64,000 nucleotides of DNA from UBA4732 sp963823075 (GTDB lineage Bacteria > Planctomycetota > Planctomycetia > Gemmatales > Gemmataceae), in NCBI GenBank assembly GCA_963823075.1, contig CAWGKE010000014.1, positions 197,875-261,874 of the forward strand, given 5' to 3'. The position numbers and the translations under genes are program-made. The notes under the pieces are model-generated. The model worked only from the letters and a program-made list of their open reading frames with translations, did not search any database and was not told where the DNA came from. Within the stretch, counting starts at the first letter, position 1, and each line of letters opens with the position of its first letter. This document shows, one piece after another, positions 15,893-24,198 of this stretch.

Positions 15893-17500
15893 CTAGGACG
15901 GCAAACATAGCTGGAGACATCGTTGCTCCAGTTCATTGAGATAGCGGTCGGGGTCGCGGCGGAAGCGCCCTTGCCGTCGTCGCGCCTCCCGTCGCCGCTC
16001 CAACTGGCCGCGCAGTCCCCGCCAGCGTTCCACGTAGCCCTCCGGAAGACGCAGGCCCTCGTCCGGTCGCAGCCGCGTCGCCAGACCCGACGCCACGCGC
16101 ACCGAACCCAGCACCACCAGGCCCGGCGACGCCCGTCGGCGTCCACTCGCCCGACGCTCGTGATAACGATGACTTCCGAACAGGTGTTCCAGGTCGTTGT
16201 TGGTCCGCGGCACGTCGTCCGACCCGTAGCACCAGAATAGTCCCGGCCAATAGCTCCGCGTCACCCGGGCGAAGTGGGCGAGTTGAGCGCGCACCGAGGC
16301 GTCGGGGTCCGCGGCCGCCGCCCGGCGTATCCGCCTCACGAGTCGGCCCAACCGCCGCCGCACCTCCCGGGCCGACCGATTCGCCTCGTTCCCCAGCAGG
16401 TGGGCCACGCGACGCACCCAGCGGTAGGCCGCCCGCACCGGCGGCCACAACGCGGCCGTCTCCTCCAGCCCCCGCCCCAACAGCCGGTGCAGCCGGTCGA
16501 GGCCCCCCGGCAAGGCGCCGAGCCGATCGGATAACCACTCCAAGCTCTCGGCGATGTGCGTCAGCCGCTCGTGCAGCTTGAGCCCCGAGGCCGAAAGCGG
16601 CGGCAGGCCGTCGTCCGTCAACGCCGAACGCACCGCCGCGCAGTAGCCCCGCACGATCTCCGCCTCCTCGTCGTCCTCGCCCTCCGCCGCCCGCTCGATC
16701 GGACGGACGCCCCGCACCCGCTTTTTCAGCTCCTTTTTCGCGTGGCGGTCCGCCTCGTGGATCGGCCGGGCCGCCTCCCGCAGGTAGTGGAACTGACACA
16801 GCTGGTGGGGCGCCTCGGGCAGGGCTTGCGCCACGGCCTTGCGGATCGACTCCTGGCCGTCGGAGATCACGCCGGTGATGGGAACGGGCAGGGCCTCGCG
16901 CACCTCGGTCAGCAAGGCCGCCAGATCCTTGGCCGTGGCCGACAGCAGGCTTTTGGCCAGGAGGATCTCGCCGGACAGGCAGTCGCGCAGCACCCACAGC
17001 ACCTCGTGGCCGACGTCGGGTTGCAAGCCGTCGATGGCCAACACCACCCGCTGCTGACCCTGCAACAAACGCCGCAGCCGTTGGGGATCGGCCGCCGCCA
17101 ACGCTCGCAGTTCGTCGTATCGGTCCAGGAGGTTGAGGACGGAACGCTCGGCGACGGCCACGCCGCGTCGGGTGAGTTCCCGGTGGATCTCCGGAACGCT
17201 GCGGTGTTCGGCGTGGCGCAGCCGTCCGACCAGGGCGAGGACGTCCAGTCCGAACTCGTGGTGCGGCAGCGCGAAGTGCGGCTCCGCCTCGGGGCGATAG
17301 GGGCGGCGGTAGCGGCTGCAGGCCGGGTTGTGGCAGCGTCGCACCTGGACGGTCAGGCGGGTGACGGCGTCCAGGGTGCTGACAGTGCGGAAGTTAGCGT
17401 AGTCGGCGCAGAGGCGGCGTTGGCAGACCGGGCAGTTCGTCAGGACGGGCGTGAGGGTCTGCGCGGGTGGGGCGTGGACGGGGTCGGGTACGCATGGCAA
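15893..17500 (-). CDS. DDE transposase of the 1,679-bp IS (copy B)
   Basis: This is an uninterrupted 535-residue transposase, nearly identical to the one at 7652-9259. It shows the same zinc-type N-terminus, AIDG, SDGQ and NNDLEHLFG motifs. Visible differences from copy A include EALPVPITG for EASPVPVTG and APHQLCQFHY for APHPLCQFHY, so the two copies are not an assembly duplicate. Both frames are intact, so either copy could supply transposase for the MITEs. Confidence 0.9.
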   Translation of the reverse strand: MPCVPDPVHAPPAQTLTPVLTNCPVCQRRLCADYANFRTVSTLDAVTRLTVQVRRCHNPACSRYRRPYRPEAEPHFALPHHEFGLDVLALVGRLRHAEHRSVPEIHRELTRRGVAVAERSVLNLLDRYDELRALAAADPQRLRRLLQGQQRVVLAIDGLQPDVGHEVLWVLRDCLSGEILLAKSLLSATAKDLAALLTEVREALPVPITGVISDGQESIRKAVAQALPEAPHQLCQFHYLREAARPIHEADRHAKKELKKRVRGVRPIERAAEGEDDEEAEIVRGYCAAVRSALTDDGLPPLSASGLKLHERLTHIAESLEWLSDRLGALPGGLDRLHRLLGRGLEETAALWPPVRAAYRWVRRVAHLLGNEANRSAREVRRRLGRLVRRIRRAAAADPDASVRAQLAHFARVTRSYWPGLFWCYGSDDVPRTNNDLEHLFGSHRYHERRASGRRRASPGLVVLGSVRVASGLATRLRPDEGLRLPEGYVERWRGLRGQLERRREARRRQGRFRRDPDRYLNELEQRCLQLCLPS

Positions 17501-17571
17501 TCCGCCTCGGGGATGTTCCTACCTCCATTATACGCACCTCGATGAATCCCCAGTGGAGTTTGCCGTCCTAG
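15893..17571 (-). mobile_element. 1,679-bp insertion sequence, copy B (inverted)
   Basis: It has the same length and termini as copy A but the opposite orientation. It is flanked by A7 (15886-15892) on the left and A9 (17572-17580) on the right. The left flank belongs to the ISKra4 transposase and the right flank to the IS3 slippery run. Different host sequences on its two sides are expected if it took part in a recombination with copy A. Confidence 0.92.
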
Positions 17572-17580
17572 AAAAAAAAA

Positions 17581-18442
17581 GTCGGACCGCTCGCCTGAGC
17601 GGCTGCGGCCGCTGCTCGAGCCGGACCACCCGGCGTTGAGCGTGCGGCGGCAGTGCGAACTGCTGGGGCTGAGCCGGTCGAGCCTGTACTACGAGGCGGC
17701 GGCCGAGACGGCGGAGAACCTGCGGCTGATGCGGTTGATCGACGAGGAGTACACCGCCCACCCCTTCCTCGGCAGCCGGCGGCTGGCGAAGTGGCTGATC
17801 GGGCAAGGGGAGGCGGTCAACCGCAAGCGGGTACGGCGGCTGATGCGGGTCATGGGCCTGGAGGCGATCCACCCCAAGCCGAAGTTGAGTGCGCCGGGCC
17901 GGGGGCATCGGATTTACCCGTATTTGCTGCGGGACGTGCGCATCGAGCGGCCCGACCAGGTGTGGAGTACGGACATCACCTACGTGCCGCTGGCCCATGG
18001 GTTCATGTACCTGGCGGCGATCATCGACTGGTTCAGCCGCTACGTCCTGGCCTGGCGGCTGTCCAACACGCTGGACGGCTCGTTCTGCCTGGAGATGCTG
18101 GAGGAGGCGTTGGGCCGGGGCCGGCCCGAGGTGTTCAACACCGACCAGGGGGTGCAGTTCACAGCTCAGGCGTGGACAGGTCGGCTGGAGTCGGCGGGTG
18201 CAGCGGTGAGCATGGACGGCAAGGGGCGCTGCCTGGACAACGTGTTCGTGGAGCGGCTGTGGCGGACGGTGAAGTACGAGGACATTTACCTGTGGCGGTA
18301 CGAGGGCGTGCCGGAGTTGCGGCGAGGGCTGGGGCGTTACTTCCCGTACTACAACGAGGAGCGTCTGCACCAGTCCCTCGACTACCGGACGCCGGCGGCC
18401 GTGTACCGGGAGGGTCGGGCTGGGGGAAGGTCGGCGGGGTGA
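17581..18442 (+). CDS. IS3-family transposase OrfB
   Basis: From the A-run the frame reads (KK)SDRSPERLRPLLEPDHPALSVRRQCELLGLSRSSLYY. It continues through HTH_21-like sequence and an rve integrase core: QVWSTDITYVPL (first Asp), EVFNTDQGVQFTA (second Asp) and DNVFVERLWRTVKYED (catalytic Glu), finishing YYNEERLHQSLDYRTPAAVY. OrfB is normally made only as an OrfA-OrfB fusion. OrfA is now 8 kb away on the other strand, so the element is inactive. The coding sequence itself is undamaged. Confidence 0.9.
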
Positions 18443-18448
18443 AGGGGA

Positions 18449-18514
18449 GGCATTCTTTTTCGCACCGCCCTCCCTCAGCCCCGGTGAAGGGAGGGCGGTG
18501 CGAAAAAGAATGCC
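18449..18514. repeat. Perfect 27-bp inverted repeat
   Basis: GGCATTCTTTTTCGCACCGC... (18449-18475) is matched exactly in inverse by 18488-18514 around a 12-base loop. It lies just after OrfB and inside the IS3 right end. It could terminate OrfB transcription or be a small palindromic insertion. Confidence 0.8.
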
Positions 18515-18615
18515 CGGGGGCAGGGCCGAGAGGATAGTGACGTAGGAGAGCGGAGTTCTCCAGGACTGTAGCTAAGGAAGGCGCTTTTTTGGTCTAGACA
18601 ATGGGGTCCACCTCA

Positions 18616-19595
18616 GCCTATTGGTCGATGCCGCCCGAAGTCTTTGCGGCGGGCGAACGGATTACACCGGGCGAACTGGCTTCGCTTGAAGGATACGTGG
18701 CACATGGGCAGACGAACCTTGAGTGGGGGCTGGCCACGCTAGAGCAAGAGGCGTGGCTGGCCGGCGATTACATCGGCAACGCCATCGAGGCCATGCTGTC
18801 CAGCATGGTAGTCGGAACATGGACCGCATTTGAGACCGTGGCGGGAGATTTATGGGTCGCCACCATGAACGCCCACCCGCGCGACCTGGATCGACTGAAA
18901 GGCGAAGAAAAGCGTATCAGCAAAGAGGCAAAAAAACTAGGACGGCAAACTCAACTTGAGACCCTCGGCGGACAAGCGATTTCTGGCGTTTTCCTGGGCC
19001 GCCCAGTTCAAGAACAGGCCGTTTTCGGGGCCTCTCAAGTTAAGTTTGCCATCCTAGAAAAAAACAGAGGGAGGCGAATGCCAAGGGCGGCGCTGCGCCG
19101 CCGGACAAGCCGAACAAAAGACAACAGGAGGGCGAGAAAGAGATAGAGATAAGAGCGATACATGATATCACGGCGGGTGGCTATGATCTAACCTGCCGAA
19201 TGGGCGAATTGCTGACGGCCAAGGTGGAGTTCACATCACTTTGGGAAATCCGGCGGGCCTACAGCCTCGCCTTTTACCATAAGCTAGTCGGCAAGAAGGT
19301 CACAGACGCCGTAGATACTGCGCTGGCGGACAACGCCCTGGACGCACTCTCTCAGGTCCGAAACATCATAGTTCACAAAGCAGGCGTCGCCGACGCGGAC
19401 TACGAAATGCATCGCACCACCCTGCCCACAATGCCGCAGGTTGCAGAAGGCCAGCCCGTGCGGCTGGACGGCGAGATAGTGAAGGGCCTCATGAATCCAG
19501 TAATCGCCTGTTGCGTCAAGCTCGTTACGTCAATAGACGCATGGCTGGACGGAGAGTCGGTTCCGCCCGAACGCAACTTAAGCGCCGGAATCTAG
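18616..19595 (+). pseudogene. HEPN-like gene, C-terminal part, broken by IS3 and a MITE
   Basis: The frame enters from the IS3 boundary as AYWSMPPEVFAAGERITPGELASLEGYVAHGQTNLEW. It is cut at A7 (18930-18936) by a 121-bp MITE. It resumes in the same frame at 19065 (QREANAKGGAAPPDKPNK...) to the stop at 19595. With the upstream piece at 11033-11314 it restores about 375 residues. Near the end, LSQVRNIIVHKAG contains R-N-x-x-x-H, the signature of HEPN domains, many of which are ribonucleases in toxin or antiviral systems. The family assignment is inference from this motif and the helical context. The gene cannot be expressed whole. Confidence 0.6.
18937..19057. mobile_element. 121-bp MITE, copy 3
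   Basis: The sequence is the same as at 9267-9387. The duplicated target is A7 on each side (18930-18936 and 19058-19064). Removing the element plus one A7 restores the codons GAG GCA AAA AAA CAG AGG in the interrupted gene. This is the cleanest proof of the 7-bp A-tract target. Confidence 0.93.
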
Positions 19596-19664
19596 CCGGG
19601 CGCGGCGCCGGACCAGCGCTAACACCTTCTCGCCGAACTCATACACAAACCCGGTAGTTCTGTC

Positions 19665-20048
19665 TCATTTCGCCTGGCGTGACAGTCGCTTTTCCAGCAG
19701 CGTTTTGACCTTGCCGCGCATGGTCTGGAAGTAGCAGAGGCTGGCCCGGAGCGACTGCTTGAGGTCGGCCAAGGTGTCGAACAGCCGGTTGTGCGTCGCC
19801 CGTCGCCGCAGCTTCTTCCAGAAACGCTCGATCGGGTTCAACGGGGGGCTATAACTGGGCAGACGCTTGAACTTCAGATGCGGGTACTCCGCCAGCGCCT
19901 GGTCCACCGGCTTGCCCCGGCGCCACGGCGCGTTGTCGATCCGCAGCACCACTTCCGGGTGCTTGTCCCGCGGGTACACCCGACCGACGTGGCGCAGGTG
20001 GTCCGCGAACGCCTCTTGCAGGCGCCGCGTCTTGCGGATGCGGATCAC
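19665..20048 (-). pseudogene. IS630-family transposase remnant
   Basis: About 127 residues of the C-terminal DDE_3 region remain: VVLRIDNAPWRRGKPVDQALAEYPHLKFKRLPSYSPPLNPIERFWKKLRRRATHNRLF. The LRIDNAPW Asp and the SPPLNPIERFWK Glu are the second and third catalytic residues. The N-terminal half, including the first Asp, is missing. The remnant abuts the truncated integrase at 20087. Confidence 0.8.
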
Positions 20049-20086
20049 GTCAGGTCTGGTTCCTCCTTCGGGTCATTCGACCCAAT

Positions 20087-20734
20087 TCATTCTACGCAAT
20101 CAGACAAGCCTATCGGGTTTGTGTACCAGGTCTGGAAGGAAGGCCGCTCGCTCTCCTTGGGGTAGTTCAGCTTGCCGAAAGTGCCCCGGAAGTTCTGCGC
20201 CACCACAAGCCGGGGCAGAGCGAAGTTATTCCAGACGTTGCGGAAGGTGCTGATCTCCTTCCGAATCGTTCTTGCCTTGATCTGACCTCTGAACCCCGGC
20301 TCTGTCGCTCGCTGCTTGATGTACCTTTGCAGATCGTCCGAGGTAAGGTCGGCCACTGGCGTTGTGCCCTTGAGAATGCGGAGCAGGTGATTGAAGTGCC
20401 CCTTCTCGGTCTTCAGGGACGACTCCTCCTTTGCCCCTGTCGGCAGGGAGGCCAGATAGTCGTCCCACAGTTCCTTGAGGGACGGGACGGGACGTTCGTG
20501 CGCAGTCGGCTTGCAGCCTTCCTTGCCGCCCGTCAGGACGTACAGCGGCACGTCGGCTCCGGGCGGTGGTGGTGGAATCAGGTTCACCTTGATACGATGC
20601 AGGTTGACCTCGACCTGCTTCCTCGTGTCCTCGGCATCCTCCCTGGAGGCGATGCCGAGCGAGCGGCGGTAGGGCCGACCGTCGAAGCGAAATCGGATGT
20701 AGAAGACGTTGTTGATGGATTGCAGGGTTGCCAT
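20087..20734 (-). pseudogene. Tyrosine recombinase (integrase), N-terminal part
   Basis: The start is the ATG at 20734 (MATLQSINNVFYIRFRFDGRPYRRSLG). The 215 visible residues are an Arm/DNA-binding N-terminus, a proline-rich linker and a SAM-like core-binding domain (SLKELWDDYLASLPTGAKEESSLKTEKGHFNHLLRIL, LTSDDLQRYIKQR). The frame ends at 20087, next to an IS630 remnant, and the catalytic domain with the R-H-R-Y residues is absent. The gene lies 170 bases from a tRNA-Leu 3' fragment on the same strand, the usual position for an integrase beside its attachment site. Confidence 0.75.
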
Positions 20735-20858
20735 CGTCGTGACCTCCGAGAGCCAGGGTAGCGCCCGGTCGGTTGCCGACAAAGCTGATCCCTTCAACCT
20801 CCCTGCAAGACCACGAAGCGTGGCAAAAAAGTGGCAAAGCCACGCCAGGAAAAGCAAA

Positions 20859-20889
20859 AAGGACTCAGGGCGATTTGCCCTAAGTCCTT
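20859..20889 (-). terminator. Rho-independent terminator after the tRNA fragment
   Basis: On the minus strand AAGGACTTAGGGC pairs with GCCCTGAGTCCTT and a TTTTTGCTTTT stretch follows. It sits just downstream of the tRNA-Leu 3' end, so it is probably the original tRNA terminator. Confidence 0.75.
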
Positions 20890-20900
20890 TCGCTTCAAGG

Positions 20901-20957
20901 TGCCGGAGACAGGACTTGAACCTGCACGGCCATTACAGCCACCAGGCCCTCAACCTG
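20901..20957 (-). tRNA. tRNA-Leu(GAG) 3' fragment (attachment-site scar)
   Basis: Read on the minus strand this has an anticodon stem CCAGG/CCTGG with loop TTGAGGG (anticodon GAG), a variable arm, a T-arm CAGG-TTCAAGT-CCTG and the acceptor end TCTCCGGCA. The 5' third, with the matching acceptor strand GCCGGAG and D-arm, is not found upstream. It is therefore not a whole tRNA. It is best read as the 3' identity block left at the end of an integrated element next to the integrase gene. Confidence 0.7.
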
Positions 20958-21285
20958 GCTTGAGTGCCAACTCGTGAGGTTGCCGTGGTGTTGGGGTGAT
21001 GCTGCAAGTTTTGAAAGAACAGTGGCTTACGACGTGTAAGCACTTCGGTGATATTGTACTCATGCAGTGGTCATATTGCCAGTGTCTTTACCAAATTTTT
21101 ACCATTTTTCTTTGCCAATGGTAAAGGCAGGCGCGGTTCATCCGGGCATCTTGCCTGTCGTTCCTGCCTCAGCAGAAAAAATCCGCCAGGTGCGCACGTC
21201 CGTCCACTGGTCGCATATAATTAGAGAGGGGCGTTGCCTGCCCGCACAGGAAGCCGCAGGGGCGGCGACCCGGAGGGTCCAGGAC
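20958..21285. other. Intergenic region, no gene seen
   Basis: I see no convincing coding frame, RNA gene or repeat here. The stretch is less GC-rich around 21040-21120. It would contain the promoter of the membrane/caspase pair that starts at 21286; GGAGGG at 21272-21277 is its ribosome site. Confidence 0.5.
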
Positions 21286-21849
21286 GTGGACAAAGACGTT
21301 CAGATCGCGCTAATCAGCGCCGGCTCGGCGATCATCGGCGGCATCATCGGTGCCCTGGGTGCCTGGTGGGGTGCCAGCAGCACCAACAAGATTCAGAAAC
21401 AGATCGCCGACAGCAACTCGAAGCTCCAGAGGGACATTGCCGACAGCAACCTAGCCTTTCAGAAAAAACTTGCCGAGGACACCGCCAACGCACAGCGCAG
21501 GGCGTTGATCGAGGCGATGGTCCTGAAGCTGAGCGAATTCGCGATCGCTTATCCGACCCTTGAAAAAGACGCCTACTGCGATGCCTACCCGAACTGTCCC
21601 GGGGACCCGAACGGGAAGGAGCGGTACGAGAGCTACTGCGTTTACGTGTTCAACACCCTCGGAGCGGCATTCGATTTCTGCGGCGGTGACAAGAAAAAAA
21701 TGAGCGAGTTCATCGGTGTCGAGGAACTGGTCCGGCGGCACCACCGGTGCTGGCTGGCCGACCGTGACAACCTCGGCCACGATGAGCCGTTCCGGCAGTA
21801 CATCCACGGGGTCATTGACGATCTGAAAAAGCGGGGGGAAATCAAGTGA
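21286..21849 (+). CDS. Membrane-anchored coiled-coil protein, partner of caspase-like gene
   Basis: A 187-residue product starts at a GTG at 21286 behind GGAGGG. Residues 8-28 (ALISAGSAIIGGIIGALGAWWGA) are one transmembrane helix with GxxxG spacing. Residues 32-70 (KIQKQIADSNSKLQRDIADSNLAFQKKLAEDTANAQ) form a coiled coil with a repeated IADSN motif. The cytoplasmic tail has several cysteines (CDAYPNCPGD, YCVYVF, FDFCGGD). Its stop overlaps the GTG of the caspase-like gene (GTGA), so the two are translated together. Known caspase-containing defence pairs also join a protease with a membrane protein, but I do not recognise this exact pair. Confidence 0.7.
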   Translation: MDKDVQIALISAGSAIIGGIIGALGAWWGASSTNKIQKQIADSNSKLQRDIADSNLAFQKKLAEDTANAQRRALIEAMVLKLSEFAIAYPTLEKDAYCDAYPNCPGDPNGKERYESYCVYVFNTLGAAFDFCGGDKKKMSEFIGVEELVRRHHRCWLADRDNLGHDEPFRQYIHGVIDDLKKRGEIK

Positions 21850-22571
21850 AACGGTATGCGTTGCTGATCGAGGCGTCCGAAGTTCCTGATGAGGACGTTC
21901 TGGCGGGTGCCAAGGCCGACGTGCAGGCCTACTGGGAGTGGCTGTATTCAAAGCCGGGCGGCGACTGGTTCGATAGCGAAATCAGGACTCTGCACACCCC
22001 GACCGTCAGCGAGGTGAAGAAGTCGCTCCAATCGGCAGGACAGGTCGATTATGCCTTCGTCGCGTTCTCCGGCCACGGATTCCACAGCAAGGAACTCGAC
22101 CTGACCAAGCTCTGCCTCCGCGACGGGCGCATGACGGTTCGGGACATCATCCCGGATGCGGCCAGATGCACGGTGGTGGTGGACGCTTGCCGTAACGTGA
22201 TGCCCGAGATTTTCGAGAAGTCCTTTGAACTCTCCCTAAACGAGGCTAAGAGGTACGCCAAATTCGCAGAAGCACGGAATTTCCGGCAAGAATTTGAGAA
22301 CCAGGTGGCGCTAGCCGAGAAAGGCCCTGTCTTCCTTTACTCCTGCGACCTCGACGAGTCGGCAGGCGAATCTCGTCTTGGCGGCTACTTCAGCCGGTTT
22401 CTCGTGGACGCGGGAAACGCCTTCGGCGACCGGAACACGGACGGCAGCAAGTGGTTTTCCGTGAAGGGTGCCTTCAAGGATGCGGCTGAAGCTACAACGC
22501 TCAGGAACAGGCAGCAGCACCCGAAATTCGAGCCTGGGCGGCGGTTGGTGCATTTCCCCTTCGGTGTTTAG
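21846..22571 (+). CDS. Caspase-like (C14) peptidase
   Basis: The 241-residue protein begins at a GTG overlapping the upstream stop. It reads VKRYALLIEASEVPDEDVLAGAKADVQAYWEWL, the first strand-helix of caspase-fold proteins. The catalytic dyad is visible: His77 in VDYAFVAFSGHGFH and Cys115 in CTVVVDACRNV. Later LFYSCDLDESAGESRLGGYFSRFLVDA fits the substrate-pocket side of the fold. Such proteins cleave after basic or acidic residues and act in bacterial programmed death or regulation. The substrate here may be the coupled membrane protein or something it gates; that is inference. Confidence 0.85.
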   Translation: MKRYALLIEASEVPDEDVLAGAKADVQAYWEWLYSKPGGDWFDSEIRTLHTPTVSEVKKSLQSAGQVDYAFVAFSGHGFHSKELDLTKLCLRDGRMTVRDIIPDAARCTVVVDACRNVMPEIFEKSFELSLNEAKRYAKFAEARNFRQEFENQVALAEKGPVFLYSCDLDESAGESRLGGYFSRFLVDAGNAFGDRNTDGSKWFSVKGAFKDAAEATTLRNRQQHPKFEPGRRLVHFPFGV

Positions 22572-22693
22572 CGATTGACGCAGGGCAGGAACTGGCCCGC
22601 CTGCTGAATATCCTGCGTGCGGCCCGCCCGGATGCCAGCCGGCTCCCTGCATGACGCACCTGATGGCGGGCAGGGGCCTGACGCCCGAGTGAG

Positions 22694-23111
22694 CTACCAC
22701 TTTCGCATATCGGCGAGCCTGTCCACCAACCGCTTGAGGGCCGCGACGCCACCGCACTGCTGGGCCAGGTCGAGCGCCTTGTCGATCAGGTCCACCGGGT
22801 TGGCCGATGGTGACGCGGCCGCAGCTGGCCGGGGTGCTGCTGATGGGACTGTGCTTGCCTGGGCGCCAGCAGCCCGACGGCCGCCTCTCTTGCCACCGCC
22901 GTTCCCGGCAGGCTGACGGTGCGGACGATTCGCCAGCCTTCTTCATCGCCTGCTTCTGCTGGGCGATGTCCTGGGGCGTCACCTTAATCTTGTCGTCCAT
23001 GCGGTCATGCGAGTCGTTGATTAACTCCGCGATTTCCTTGTTGCCCTTGTTCGGATGGGCCTTGATCGCATCGCGGATGAGCAGCGACTTCGGGCCGAGC
23101 GGTTTCGCCAT
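22694..23111 (-). CDS. Hypothetical helical protein (one frameshift)
   Basis: From the ATG at 23111 the frame reads MAKPLGPKSLLIRDAIKAHPNKGNKEIAELIND, then VTPQDIAQQKQAMKKAGES. It shifts near 22910 into a Gly/Ala/Pro-rich linker (GNGGGKRGGRRAAGAQAS) and ends VDLIDKALDLAQQCGGVAALKRLVDRLADMRKW at 22694. The N-terminal part looks like a small winged-helix or HTH domain, and the C-terminal helix pair resembles short planctomycete proteins of unknown function. It starts about 150 bases beyond a second degraded gene on the same strand. Confidence 0.55.
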
Positions 23112-23261
23112 CGTCTGGTCCCTCCCTTTACGCGGAAGCTTACCCGCTCTTTGTCGGGTGGGAAAGTACGAGGAATGGAGAAAGCGTTCCGGTGGGCAGA
23201 CAGCGTACCGATCTTGCGGGGAAGGCGGATGGGAGGGCCTTGGGCAACAGGGAGGGGACGG

Positions 23262-24198
23262 CTATTTTTCGTAGATGGCCAGCACGTTCATATCCGGCTC
23301 GGATTTCAGCGTTCCAACCAGCCGGATGCCGTGTTTGAACCCGCGTTTGATTAGGTAATAGGCAAGGTTACCGGTGTCATACATGCCGCCTGGGCATATG
23401 TGCAGGTGCAGGGTGTCCCCCTCCTTGGTCAGCGGTAGGCGGTAGTCGATCCAGTGGATGCGGCCGTGCTGCGTGGCCGCCGCCTCGACGGCGAGCATCG
23501 CCTGCGTGGCACGAAATTCTCTTGAACCAGCCCCAGTAAGCCTTGCGCTCTTGCATGCAGCTCGTCGGCCTTCGGGAACCTGTCTGGCTCGGGGTACTCC
23601 GGCGGTCGCTCTCCGTTCTTCTTAGTCAGCGTGGGGTAGAGGAGTGTGATAGCCCCGTCGGAAAACTCGGCGGCGGTGGGAATGAATTTCACGCCTGGGG
23701 GCAGGTCCAGGAAGGCGAGGGCGCGGGGCAGCGCCGACGTGGTCTCCGGGCGTGCGCCAAGCTGTGTCTTCCGGCCGAGCAGCCAGGAACAGGCGGTCCG
23801 CCAGGTTGACCATGTAGTGAATGGCCAGCTGCACGAGTTGCCGCGGCGGGTTGGAGATTGGTGAGAATTCGATGCCCTTTTCCTCGCTTGTCCCGGTGCC
23901 GGTCTTGCCCGCGGCCTCCCCCTCTCCGTGAACCTTGAACTGAAGGAAGGGGAAGACCGTAGCGAGAGCGGTGAGCAGGGTCGATGGCGTCATTTCCGCC
24001 CCGCCGCTGACCTTGGCCGCAATCTCCTTCGCCGTGGAACTGCTGACGCGGATAGATCGTCTTTCCCTCGACGCTCTGGGGGCGCACTACGGCGTCATAG
24101 AACTGAGCGACTTGGCCGCCGTCGATGAAGAGGGGCGCGTCGGCGAGCCAGAGGAGGTCCTGGGGGAAGGCGGTAGCCAGGGGGGTGCTGTGACTCAT
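23262..24198 (-). pseudogene. Hypothetical protein, several frameshifts
   Basis: Four collinear pieces on the minus strand form one broken gene. They are MSHSTPLATAFPQDLLWLADAPLFIDGGQVAQFYDAVV (from 24198), MTPSTLLTALATVFPFLQFKVHGEG (23993), MKFIPTAAEFSDGAITLLYPTLTKKNGERPPEYP (23692), and HGRIHWIDYRLPLTKEGDTLHLHICPGGMYDTGNLAYYLIKRGFKHGIRLVGTLKSEPDMNVLAIYEK (23504-23262). Frame changes fall near 24040, 23760 and 23510. I do not recognise the family. The protein would be about 300 residues, soluble, with a beta-rich C-terminus. Confidence 0.5.

Larger units (their letters stand above)
17572..18615 (+). mobile_element. IS3-family element, distal half
   Basis: This half carries OrfB and the right terminal repeat with GGGGTCCA at 18603-18610. 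The left boundary is the A9 run, which is the remainder of the slippery site. The other half is at 9388-11032 on the opposite strand. Confidence 0.8.

Noticed and set aside
16556..17545. Open frame antisense to IS copy B (and its mirror at 7607-8596)
   Set aside because: It mirrors the DDE transposase and shows no domain; it appears in both IS copies only because the sequence is duplicated.
20901..20957. A complete functional tRNA-Leu gene
   Set aside because: The 5' acceptor strand and D-arm cannot be found upstream, so only a 3' fragment is supported.
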